Source of the DNA: Planctomycetota bacterium | GTDB lineage: Bacteria; Planctomycetota; Phycisphaerae; Sedimentisphaerales; UBA12454 | Length of the DNA stretch: 7,341 nucleotides | Assembly: GCA_018828825.1 (NCBI GenBank) | Contig: JAHJUV010000075.1 | Span: forward strand, 1 to 7,341 | Direction of reading: 5' to 3' | Part shown: positions 1 to 6,201 of the stretch, piece by piece | How positions within the stretch are numbered: the first letter of the stretch is position 1 | Layout: each line of letters opens with the position of its first letter | Position numbers and translations under genes: made by a program | The notes under the pieces: generated by a model | Database searches by the model: none | Told to the model about the DNA's origin: nothing | What the model saw: only the letters and a program-made list of their open reading frames with translations

Positions 1-73
1 TCTTTATTATTAATAATTCAATTGCTTGTTTTCTGCGTTCCTCGAGCTGTTTTTGTGTCCCTATTGGCCTCAT
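1..73 (-). CDS. Partial gene, N-terminus of an IS630-like transposase / helix-turn-helix protein
   Basis: An ATG on the minus strand (71-73) opens a frame that runs off the left edge after 24 codons. The visible peptide begins MRPIGTQKQLEERRKQAIEL and continues LIIK. Known of the family: N-termini of the form M-R-P-x-G-(T/S)-x-x-x-L-E-x-R-R-x-x-A-(I/V)-x-L are typical of the helix-turn-helix domain that opens many IS630-family transposases and winged-helix proteins derived from them. A weak AGGG Shine-Dalgarno lies about six bases upstream. The helix-turn-helix itself and any DDE catalytic domain would lie outside the window, so it cannot be told whether the gene is intact, a remnant, or only the HTH half of a split transposase. 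The assignment rests on a short stretch. The repeat-rich region beside it fits mobile DNA. Confidence 0.45.
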   Translation of the reverse strand, partial: MRPIGTQKQLEERRKQAIELLIIK

Positions 74-141
74 ACAGAACCCTGTTATTTTTGATTTATT
101 CGTTCAACAACCCCCACCAACTCCGCCAACCTCTCAATTTT

Positions 142-158
142 ATCCGCCTCTGGCGGAT
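142..158. repeat. Short hairpin repeat, CCGCCTCTGGCGG core
   Basis: Perfect 7-bp inverted repeat ATCCGCC-TCT-GGCGGAT with a 3-nt loop. The same 13-base core CCGCCTCTGGCGG recurs at 245-257 inside the larger palindromic element, so it is a small dispersed repeat and not a gene-specific site. No T-run follows on either strand, which argues against an intrinsic terminator. Confidence 0.7.
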
Positions 159-179
159 ATCGAGCGGGCTCCTCAAATC

Positions 180-419
180 TTAAGGCAACCTCTAAAAATA
201 CGTCTTGTCATTGCGAGCGCAGCGAAGGTTTACCCACCTTTTACCCGCCTCTGGCGGGCTGGCGGGCAATCTCGTTTTTGTCCGCTCAGGGATGGCTTGC
301 GCCAAAGCAATAATGAAGATCGCTTTGTCGTCCCGACTCACCTGCTGCCTCATCTTGCGATGAGAAGCGCAGAGGCATGTCGGGACTCCTCGCAATGACA
401 TTTTTAGAGGCATCCTTAA
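180..419. repeat. Palindromic MITE-like element carrying the GTCATTGCGAG motif
   Basis: The ends form an interrupted inverted repeat. TTAAGG (180-185) pairs with CCTTAA (414-419). After three mismatched bases, CCTCTAAAAAT (189-199) pairs with ATTTTTAGAGG (400-410). GTCATTGCGAG (207-217) pairs with CTCGCAATGAC (389-399), and the left arm carries 7 extra bases (200-206). Inside are a CCCGCC-TCT-GGCGGG hairpin (244-258) and a second stem, GTCCCGAC (330-337) with GTCGGGAC (379-386). The motif GTCATTGCGAGCGCAGCGAAG and its partner belong to a type of dispersed intergenic repeat seen in many bacterial genomes, which often gives spurious small ORFs. The open frame across it on the minus strand (192-413) is therefore not called as a gene. 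No transposase is inside, so any movement would need enzymes in trans. Confidence 0.75.
244..258. repeat. Second copy of the CCGCCTCTGGCGG hairpin
   Basis: Perfect 6-bp stem CCCGCC-TCT-GGCGGG, followed by one more GGCGGGC (261-267) that offers an alternative pairing. It shares the 13-base core of the hairpin at 142-158 and lies within the palindromic element at 180-419, so it appears to be a nested insertion or building block. Confidence 0.65.
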
Positions 420-455
420 ACTTTGGTAATTCGGATTTATTTAGGATTCTTGTCC

Positions 456-480
456 ATCCGAAGATTTATCGAAGGCGGAT
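456..480. repeat. Imperfect palindrome downstream of folC
   Basis: ATCCG (456-460) pairs with CGGAT (476-480), and TCGAAGG (469-475) partly mirrors CCGAAGATT. It lies 45 bases beyond the folC stop codon and could fold in the folC 3' untranslated RNA. There is no downstream T-run in the folC direction, so it is not a convincing intrinsic terminator. It resembles the other short GC-rich palindromes in this stretch. Confidence 0.35.
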
Positions 481-524
481 AGAGTTTAGTGCTTAGGATT
501 TTGTTCGGTAATCTGTAATCTGAT

Positions 525-1982
525 TTATCCCGGCAGATACATTACCCGTGCCTGCCCGACAAGGTAGAAGCTGCCTGTGATGCAGATTAAATCCTCTTTG
601 CCGATCGCGCTCGATGCGATGCGAAGCGATTCTCTGAGGCTCATCGCTGTCTGGCACATCTTGCCGCAGATCTCCGTGTACATATCCGAAAGGTCCTGCG
701 GGTACATCGCCTTGGGCGAATTGCTCCGCGTAAATATCACCTTATCCGCTCCGTACTGGAGCTGTTCGAGCATACCTCTGACATCTTTATCCTGGCCGCA
801 TCCGAAGATAACAATCATCGAATCGTAAGGCACATGCTGGCCGATGGCATGGACAAGTGCACGAATACTCGATGCGTTATGAGCCCCGTCTATCAGGATG
901 CGGGGGTCGGTATGTACGATTTCCATTCGTCCCGGCATCTTTATATCTTTCAGGCCCGCGATGGCTTTGGCATCGTCTATTTTATATCCGCCTGTCTTGA
1001 GAACATCGAGCATCGCAATCGCCAATCCGCAGTTAATCGCCTGGTGTTCGCCCGGCAGCGGAACCTTAAGGTGTTCGAATTTACTGGTCGGCGTTGTCAG
1101 GCATATTCGAGTATGCGGCCCGTGTTCGCGAGACGACTCGAATCTGTATGAAAAGTCGATATCTTTGCCCGTAACCCAAAGCGGTGCCTTTACCGCCAGC
1201 GCTTGTTTCTTAATTTCCTTCATCGCCAGTGCTTCCTGCGGCACGCTTATTATAGGGATGCCTTTCTTTATAACGCCGGCTTTTTCTTTCGCTATGCTGT
1301 CGAGCGTATTGCCCAGCAGGTTCTGGTGGTCGATGCTGATGCTTGTCATTCCGACCACGGCAGGTTCGAGTACGTTTGTGCTGTCGAGTCTTCCGCCAAG
1401 GCCGGTTTCGACGACCGCTATATCGACTTTCTTATCCACAAAGTACAGAAATGCTATTGTCGTGAATATCTCGAAGAATGTCGGCATATCGGCCTGTCCT
1501 GAGCTTGCCGGTGGTGAGCTTTGCCGAACCGTCGAATGGGTTTTTGCCATTTTTTCTACCGGTGCGTATATCCGGTTAACCAGACCCAGAAGTTCTGTAT
1601 CGGCTATTCTTTTGCCGTTAACTTCGATTCGCTCGTGCAGGTCAACAACGTGCGGCGAAGTATAGAGCCCGACCGTATATCCATTCGCCTGCAGCATCCG
1701 CGCCAGCATCGTCGCCGTCGACCCTTTTCCCTTCGTGCCGGCAATGTGGGCTGTGGCGAGTTTTTTGTGGGGATTGGCCACGAGAGACAAGAGCTTCTCC
1801 ATCCGTTTAAGACTAAACGTTGTTACATTATAGCGCAGACGAGACTGCTTCTCGTAGTCCGTACGAGTAAACAAATACTCCAAAGCCTGCTTCGTTGTGC
1901 GAAACCGCTTTGCAGTCTTGACCGCGGCAGTCTTGCCAGACTTGGGCGCCGCTTTTCTATTTGTGCTTTTCCGTGAAACCAT
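525..1982 (-). CDS. folC: Bifunctional folylpolyglutamate synthase / dihydrofolate synthase
   Basis: ATP-dependent ligase of the Mur-ligase-like FolC family, 485 residues, cytosolic. It joins glutamate to dihydropteroate and extends the polyglutamate tail of folates. Visible motifs in order: the P-loop GTKGKGS (82-88), YTSPH (107-111) with HERI (116-119), the Mg/substrate motif ETGLGGRLDSTN (192-203), the conserved SIDHQNLLGNT (216-226) and KEKAGVIK (232-239), GEHQAINC (311-318), PGRME (350-354), DGAHN (365-369) and a C-terminal ITGSFYLVG. All catalytic blocks are present. The ATG at 1982 is chosen over an in-frame TTG at 2015 because AAGG lies five bases upstream of the ATG, while the TTG has no Shine-Dalgarno. 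Oddities: a Lys/Ala/Arg-rich tail (1-27) ahead of the fold, and a 17-residue insert near 149-165 that looks like a translated dispersed repeat. FolC proteins are usually about 420-450 residues, so these two additions explain the excess. Confidence 0.95.
   Translation of the reverse strand: MVSRKSTNRKAAPKSGKTAAVKTAKRFRTTKQALEYLFTRTDYEKQSRLRYNVTTFSLKRMEKLLSLVANPHKKLATAHIAGTKGKGSTATMLARMLQANGYTVGLYTSPHVVDLHERIEVNGKRIADTELLGLVNRIYAPVEKMAKTHSTVRQSSPPASSGQADMPTFFEIFTTIAFLYFVDKKVDIAVVETGLGGRLDSTNVLEPAVVGMTSISIDHQNLLGNTLDSIAKEKAGVIKKGIPIISVPQEALAMKEIKKQALAVKAPLWVTGKDIDFSYRFESSREHGPHTRICLTTPTSKFEHLKVPLPGEHQAINCGLAIAMLDVLKTGGYKIDDAKAIAGLKDIKMPGRMEIVHTDPRILIDGAHNASSIRALVHAIGQHVPYDSMIVIFGCGQDKDVRGMLEQLQYGADKVIFTRSNSPKAMYPQDLSDMYTEICGKMCQTAMSLRESLRIASSAIGKEDLICITGSFYLVGQARVMYLPG
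1488..1538 (-). repeat. Probable dispersed repeat inserted in frame in folC
   Basis: This stretch encodes residues 149-165 of FolC (HSTVRQSSPPASSGQAD), between the helix ending PVEKMAK and the conserved PTFFE. Family members usually have only a short loop there. On the coding strand it contains CATTCGACGG and GCAAGCTCAGGACAGGC, which resemble a short repeat commonly dispersed in environmental bacterial genomes. On the plus strand, TGAGCTTGCCG (1500-1510) and TGAGCTTTGCCG (1515-1526) form a near-perfect direct repeat. The insert keeps the frame and sits before the ETGLGG motif, in a probable surface loop. The situation recalls Rickettsia palindromic elements inserted inside genes. Repeat identity is from memory of the pattern, not from a search. 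Confidence 0.5.
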
Positions 1983-1991
1983 AAGCCCCTT

Positions 1992-2020
1992 ACAATAGCA
2001 ATAAAACAATACCAAGTCAA
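1992..2020 (-). promoter_or_regulatory. Candidate folC promoter
   Basis: On the minus strand TTGACT (2015-2020) and TATTGT (1992-1997) are separated by exactly 17 bases, a good match to a sigma-70-type promoter. The -10 box ends about 10 bases before the chosen ATG, so a transcript from here would be almost leaderless and would exclude most of the AAGGGG at 1986-1991. The true promoter may therefore be further upstream. TATAAA (2022-2027 on the minus strand) is another nearby AT-rich box. Confidence 0.3.
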
Positions 2021-2264
2021 TTTATAACCCGTTATTAGCAATAACAGCGTTGTCTATCCTTTTATCCCTGTTTTTTAACGTCTTATAAAACATACGGTTA
2101 TAATTAAAATTTCGGCCTAAATTTAATCTGTTTTTCTTAATAGTTTTAGGATTCAGCGAATCCATTTTTACCGTCATTCTGTTACTTTTTACGAAAAAAC
2201 TGTGAAATACTTATTGATTTTAGACCTAATTCGGATAAAAAGATTACAAAATCTTCCCTTCTTC
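2021..2264. promoter_or_regulatory. Divergent folC-dprA intergenic region
   Basis: An AT-rich stretch without a credible gene that must hold the start signals of dprA and probably of folC. It contains two 15-base inverted repeats of the same design, a 6-bp stem around an AGC centre: GTTATT-AGC-AATAAC (2031-2045) and GGATTC-AGC-GAATCC (2149-2163). The second is followed by ATTTTTAC on the plus strand. They could be operators or a weak attenuator hairpin in the dprA leader. No strong -35/-10 pair for dprA stands out. Confidence 0.35.
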
Positions 2265-2270
2265 CAGGAG
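2265..2270 (+). promoter_or_regulatory. dprA ribosome binding site
   Basis: CAGGAG lies five bases before the TTG at 2276 and decides this non-ATG start. No in-frame ATG with a comparable site occurs before the conserved N-terminal helices. Confidence 0.75.
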
Positions 2271-2275
2271 AAAAT

Positions 2276-3424
2276 TTGGTAGGTCACTCACAAAATATAC
2301 GCGATTGGCTCAAAATTGTTCGTTCTGAGGGCATAGGGCCGGTTATTTTTGGCCGTCTTCTCGAACATTTTGGCTCGGCAGAGGCAGTCATTGCTGCTTC
2401 GGTAAACGGCCTGGCACAGGTCGACGGCGTCGGACAAAAAACGGCTGAAAAAATAGTCCAATCGAGAAAAAACTTCGACGCTGAAAAGGAAATCTCACTG
2501 GCCGATGAAAACGGCGTCTGCATTATCAATATTTTGGATAGCCGGTATCCGCCGTTGCTGAAAAAGATTTATGACCCGCCGCCAGTGCTTTACGTCAAAG
2601 GCGATATTCAGCCAGGCGATAATCTTGCCGTCGCAATCGTCGGGGCCCGCAGGTGCAGCCATTACGGAAGTGAACAAGCCTCACGTTTTGCACATCTGCT
2701 CGCATCGGCAGGATTTACTATCGTATCCGGTATGGCAAGGGGTATCGACTCATCCGCCCACAGCGGAGCATTAAGCGCAGGCGGAAGAACGATTGCGGTA
2801 CAGGGGTGCGGACTATCGAAAATTTTCCCGCCTGAAAACAAACAGCTATTCGAGAAAATCTGTGCAAACGGAGCGTGCGTCAGCGAACTGCCGATGGAGT
2901 ACGAACCATTGGCGGAGAATTTTCCGCCTCGGAACAGAATTATCGCAGGACTTTCGCTTGCGACAATCGTTGTCGAGGCGATGCCGAGGTCCGGTGCACT
3001 GATTACGGCGCGGGCGGCGATGGAAAACAGCAGGGAGGTAATGGCTGTGCCGGGCAGAATCGATTCGCCGCTATCGAAAGGGCCGCACAGGCTGATTAAA
3101 GATGGAGCAAAACTTCTCGAGTCGGTCGAAGATGTAATTGAGACTTTGGAATTTCTGCAAAAGGATTTTGCCGAGCATGTAAAACTATCGACGAAGCGGG
3201 CAGTTGAAAAAACTGAAACGCTGTTTGATATTTCAAAATTGAATTTAACAGTTGTAGAGAAGAAGATAATTGAATGCCTTGACAGTGAGCCGGTACATAT
3301 AGAGCAGATAATAAGTCAGACATCTCTTGCGGCGGGAAAGGTAAACGCGGTTTTGGTTTCGATGAGACTGAAAGGAATAGTCAAACATCTGCCGGGCGGA
3401 TACTTTCTTAAGAAAATTGGTTGA
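2276..3424 (+). CDS. dprA: DNA-processing protein DprA (DNA protecting protein)
   Basis: DprA (Smf) binds incoming single-stranded DNA and loads RecA on it during natural transformation; it is also widespread in bacteria not known to be competent. The protein has 382 residues in the usual three-part form. An N-terminal helix-hairpin-helix-like region (about 10-65) contains VDGVGQKTAEKIVQSR. The Rossmann-type domain (about 75-290) carries VGARRCSHYG, VSGMARGIDSSAH, FPPRNRIIAGLS, SGALITARAA and the GRIDSPLSKGPHRLI block. A C-terminal winged-helix domain (about 320-382) ends in GGYFLKKIG. All signature motifs are intact. Translation starts at TTG behind CAGGAG. It is divergent from folC. The GHKL ATPase-nuclease gene begins 92 bp downstream on the same strand with no obvious terminator between, so read-through is possible. 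In many genomes dprA is followed by topA; here that neighbour is absent, which fits an insertion or rearrangement downstream. Confidence 0.96.
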   Translation: MVGHSQNIRDWLKIVRSEGIGPVIFGRLLEHFGSAEAVIAASVNGLAQVDGVGQKTAEKIVQSRKNFDAEKEISLADENGVCIINILDSRYPPLLKKIYDPPPVLYVKGDIQPGDNLAVAIVGARRCSHYGSEQASRFAHLLASAGFTIVSGMARGIDSSAHSGALSAGGRTIAVQGCGLSKIFPPENKQLFEKICANGACVSELPMEYEPLAENFPPRNRIIAGLSLATIVVEAMPRSGALITARAAMENSREVMAVPGRIDSPLSKGPHRLIKDGAKLLESVEDVIETLEFLQKDFAEHVKLSTKRAVEKTETLFDISKLNLTVVEKKIIECLDSEPVHIEQIISQTSLAAGKVNAVLVSMRLKGIVKHLPGGYFLKKIG

Positions 3425-3502
3425 GGTTGGAAAGAAAAAGAGATAGAATTTTGGCAAAGTCGCCGGAAGGGTGAAAATGTTTAAAAAGAATTGGAAAATT
3501 AA

Positions 3503-3508
3503 AGAGGA
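3503..3508 (+). promoter_or_regulatory. Ribosome binding site of the ATPase-nuclease gene
   Basis: AGAGGA eight bases before the ATG at 3517. It supports this start and shows the gene can be translated independently of dprA even if co-transcribed. The surrounding 3425-3516 stretch is purine-rich and shows no hairpin terminator. Confidence 0.6.
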
Positions 3509-3516
3509 AATGAAAA

Positions 3517-5481
3517 ATGAAAACAATAGAAGTTAAAGTACAACGAGACCATTTGGAATTGCTTTCAAGGGGTAAAAAACCAGTATTGGCAGTCGCAGAA
3601 CTTATATGGAATGGACTTGATGCAGATGCTAAAGAAGTAGTTATAAGTTTTGGTAGAAATGAAGTATCGGGGATTGGTTCCATAATGATAGCTGATAACG
3701 GTAACGGTATACGTATGGATGAAGCAGAGGAGGCTTTCACAAATTTGGGGGGGTCTTGGAAAAAAGCTAAAGGGACAACAAGAACGTTAAGACGGTTATT
3801 ACATGGAAGAAGGGGCAAGGGAAGATTCAGGGCATTTTCACTGGGGAAAAAAGTCGAATGGGAAACGTGGTACGATCGCGATGGGAAGACAATGACGTAC
3901 AAAATAACGGGTAATAGAGATGAACTTGGTAAATTCCAGATTGGGGATGAAACAAATGTTAAGGCCAAAACTGGAACAAAAGTTAAAATAACTGGAATTG
4001 AACAAAATTTTCCTTCACTCGAACGTGAAAATGCTATAGATGAGATTACAGAACAGTTCGCTCTTTATATGTCAGAATATTCAAATATAAAAATAAAATA
4101 TGATGGTAAGTATGTCGATTGGGCGGAGGTTAAGAATTTAAAAAAGGATTTTGAACCATTTGATGTTGAGTTAACGAATGGCTCGAAGGCAATAGTGGGA
4201 CTTTCAGTTATTGAGTGGAAAAATTTAATAGGAACTCGGAGACTGCTTCTATGTGGTAAGGATGGATTTACATACGATGATATCCCGCCAGGAATTCACG
4301 CACCTGGCTTTGAATTTACCGCTTATATCAAGTCAGATTTAATAGGGAAAATGGATGAAGAAGGTACTCTGGCACTAGGAGATATGCATAAGGATTTAAA
4401 AAGGGTTTTGGATGTGGCCAGAGACAAGTTGAAAGATTACTTTAGAGAAAGAAGTTTGTATGTAGCGGGGAAAGTTGTTGATGAGTGGAAAAGAGAGGAT
4501 ATTTATCCGTACAAGGATGAGCCAAAGGATATTATAGAGAGCACAGAACGAGAAGTTTTTGATATTTGTGCTTTACATATGAATAGATATGTTCCTGACT
4601 TCGGGTTTGCGCCATCAAAAAGTAAAAGTCTGTCACTTCAACTTTTAAAACACGCCATTGAGACAAGCCCTACTGCCGTAAGACGCATATTTACCGAGGT
4701 GCTGGAACTCCCAGAAGAAAAACGAGAAGAACTTGCAAAAATACTAGAAACGGTATCTTTCTCGGCTTTAATAAATCTTGCTAAGACTGTAACAAACAGG
4801 TTACAATTTATAAATGGGTTCGAACAAATTGTTGGAGACAAAATAATTGCTAAATATATTAAAGAACGAAGTCATCTTCAACATATTATCGAGACCGAAC
4901 TCTGGATATTTGGTGAGCACTATGCTTTTTGCTCCCCTCGTGGGGGAGATATATCGTTAAAGAATGTTCTTACAGCACACCTGAATATAATGGGGCGAAC
5001 CGAGCTTACTCCTTATATCGAGGCAGAGAATCTGAAAGACATACCGGATCTTTGTCTTTATCAGCAGTATATATATGGCAGAGAGGATGAATACGAAAAT
5101 CTTGTTATTGAGCTAAAGAAACCAAAGGTTGATCTGAATGAAGATCATCTTGCCCAGATAAAGAAATATGCTCGCGCTGTTGCAAACGACCCTCTATTTG
5201 ATAAGAAGAAAACAAGGTGGACTTTTTATCTTGTAAGCACAAATTATGATGAGGCAATTGAGAATGAATGTAATCAAAAGGATCGAAGATACGGACAGGT
5301 ATTTGTCGCAAAAAACTACGAAATTTGGGTAAAGCGTTGGGGGGATATTATACAAGAAGCAAAAGGGCGACTGGAATTTGTAAGGAAACAGATGGGCTAT
5401 ATTGTAAAAAATAATGAAGAAGGATTGGAGTATCTGCGCAAAAAGCACAGAGAATATTTGCCTGAGGAAATGACAGTGTGA
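3517..5481 (+). CDS. GHKL ATPase fused to PD-(D/E)XK nuclease, candidate defence effector
   Basis: A 654-residue two-enzyme protein. The N-terminus is a GHKL (HSP90/MutL/MORC-type) ATPase: N-box ELIWNGLDADA (28-38), G1 motif DNGNGI (60-65), lid and G2 motif HGRRGKGRFRAF (96-107), and TGTKVKI (152-158). Residues about 215-320 look like a transducer domain, and about 335-450 are mostly helical. The C-terminal domain has the marks of a PD-(D/E)XK nuclease: acidic ETE (459-461) in a helix, IPD (509-511), IELKKPK (531-537) giving an ExK pair E532/K534, and QIKKY (547-551) as the QxxxY motif. This end resembles Shedu/DUF4263-type nucleases, though that family assignment is inference. Prokaryotic MORC-like ATPases joined to nuclease domains are known from restriction-like loci, so nucleotide-gated DNA cleavage against foreign DNA is a reasonable guess. 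AGAGGAA sits about eight bases before the ATG. Codons are AT-rich (many AAA, GAA, ATA, AGA) compared with dprA, which suggests transfer. No signal peptide or membrane segment is seen, so it should be cytosolic. Confidence 0.85.
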   Translation: MKTIEVKVQRDHLELLSRGKKPVLAVAELIWNGLDADAKEVVISFGRNEVSGIGSIMIADNGNGIRMDEAEEAFTNLGGSWKKAKGTTRTLRRLLHGRRGKGRFRAFSLGKKVEWETWYDRDGKTMTYKITGNRDELGKFQIGDETNVKAKTGTKVKITGIEQNFPSLERENAIDEITEQFALYMSEYSNIKIKYDGKYVDWAEVKNLKKDFEPFDVELTNGSKAIVGLSVIEWKNLIGTRRLLLCGKDGFTYDDIPPGIHAPGFEFTAYIKSDLIGKMDEEGTLALGDMHKDLKRVLDVARDKLKDYFRERSLYVAGKVVDEWKREDIYPYKDEPKDIIESTEREVFDICALHMNRYVPDFGFAPSKSKSLSLQLLKHAIETSPTAVRRIFTEVLELPEEKREELAKILETVSFSALINLAKTVTNRLQFINGFEQIVGDKIIAKYIKERSHLQHIIETELWIFGEHYAFCSPRGGDISLKNVLTAHLNIMGRTELTPYIEAENLKDIPDLCLYQQYIYGREDEYENLVIELKKPKVDLNEDHLAQIKKYARAVANDPLFDKKKTRWTFYLVSTNYDEAIENECNQKDRRYGQVFVAKNYEIWVKRWGDIIQEAKGRLEFVRKQMGYIVKNNEEGLEYLRKKHREYLPEEMTV

Positions 5482-5533
5482 GTGTAGAGATGAAAAAATA
5501 AAACCTCTGACTGATAACGTGGTTTAAACATTT

Positions 5534-6190
5534 TCATTTTTTGTAGTTTTTCATCAACGGAAATTCTTTTTGAGAATTTGCGTTGCGCTCGGTTTTGTAT
5601 TTTCGTAAATCCTCATTCAATAAAATACTCCTGAACGGCTCATATTGAAAGCAGGGGAAATTCAAGGGGGCGAATTCCTCATCGCCCGAGAGCAAAACGA
5701 ATTTGTCCCGCGCAAAGGCGGCAACAATACGATTGGCAGAATTGTCCGGCAATTGGAAAACCAACTCCTTTCCATCGGCAGGCATAAATTTTGCCGAGCA
5801 GTAAGTTCTTTTGCCCTGGTGCTTGATGCAAACGCCAAAAAAGCCTGTATCGTTATTGGATTTTTTGTTCAGATTGTTTTCTCTTCTGGTTGCGAAACGC
5901 AGATTAGACCTGCAGTTGTCAAAAGGATTCCTGTTTCTGTGGTCAACGAGCTGGCCCTTCTTGGCGCCAGTTACAAAACGGGAAAGTGGGACATATCGCG
6001 AAGGGTTTTTGCCGATGATGACGACCGGATAGCCATCGGGGGACATACGTACGGATTTAATATCGCCATTGTATTTTCTGCGAGGTTCGACAGAGGTATT
6101 AAAAATTTTCAAATAAATGTCAGGGTCAACTTTGATGATACTGCCCTGAAGTTTGAACATCAAATAATCGATTTTGCGTTTAGTTGTCAT
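5534..6190 (-). CDS. HNH endonuclease with AP2-like DNA-binding domain
   Basis: A 218-residue free-standing HNH nuclease of the homing-endonuclease type often found in phages and mobile DNA. The N-terminal part (about 15-75) resembles the usual lead-in, with VDPDIY and a central DGYPVVIIG followed by YVPLSRFV. The HNH core is LVDHRNRNPFDNCRSNLRFA (81-100) followed by TRRENNLNKK; H84, N92 and N96 fit the conserved positions. Residues about 115-178 form an AP2/ERF-like domain, TGFFGVCIKHQGKRTY to the terminal FAPLNFP; a Tyr (130) stands where a Trp is common. The last 40 residues are charged and unassigned. GAGGAAA (6195-6201) lies before the ATG at 6190, supporting that start over the Met at residue 11. 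The gene converges on the ATPase-nuclease gene with 52 bp between stop codons. No intron or intein host is visible nearby, so its homing target, if any, is unknown. Confidence 0.85.
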   Translation of the reverse strand: MTTKRKIDYLMFKLQGSIIKVDPDIYLKIFNTSVEPRRKYNGDIKSVRMSPDGYPVVIIGKNPSRYVPLSRFVTGAKKGQLVDHRNRNPFDNCRSNLRFATRRENNLNKKSNNDTGFFGVCIKHQGKRTYCSAKFMPADGKELVFQLPDNSANRIVAAFARDKFVLLSGDEEFAPLNFPCFQYEPFRSILLNEDLRKYKTERNANSQKEFPLMKNYKK

Positions 6191-6194
6191 AATA

Positions 6195-6201
6195 TTTCCT
6201 C
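6195..6201 (-). promoter_or_regulatory. Ribosome binding site of the HNH endonuclease gene
   Basis: GAGGAAA read on the minus strand, with the GAGG core seven bases before the ATG at 6190. It fixes the first Met rather than the second one ten codons later. Confidence 0.6.

Noticed and set aside
192..413. A 73-codon open frame on the minus strand
   Set aside because: It lies entirely within the palindromic repeat, has no family resemblance or ribosome binding site, and is the kind of artefact that GTCATTGCGAG repeats produce in many genomes.
481..524. Terminator for folC
   Set aside because: No stable stem followed by a T-run is present directly after the folC stop codon.
898..1665. A 255-codon plus-strand open frame opposite folC
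   Set aside because: It is antisense to conserved FolC motifs, has no family features, and is explained by the codon pattern of folC.
3477..3536. A 19-codon leader ORF overlapping the start of the ATPase-nuclease gene, preceded by GGAAGGG
   Set aside because: Lys/Asn-rich and of low complexity in a purine-rich spacer where such frames arise by chance. The ATPase gene has its own binding site, so there is no need for coupling.
3408..3968. A 186-codon minus-strand open frame opposite the GHKL ATPase
   Set aside because: The opposite strand encodes the N-box, DNGNG and GKG motifs of the ATPase. This frame is Ser/Leu/Phe/Pro-rich, as antisense shadows usually are.
5501..5525. AAACC...GGTTT as a bidirectional terminator between the convergent genes
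   Set aside because: The stem has only five bases with a 15-base loop and no clean T-run follows, so it is too weak to call.
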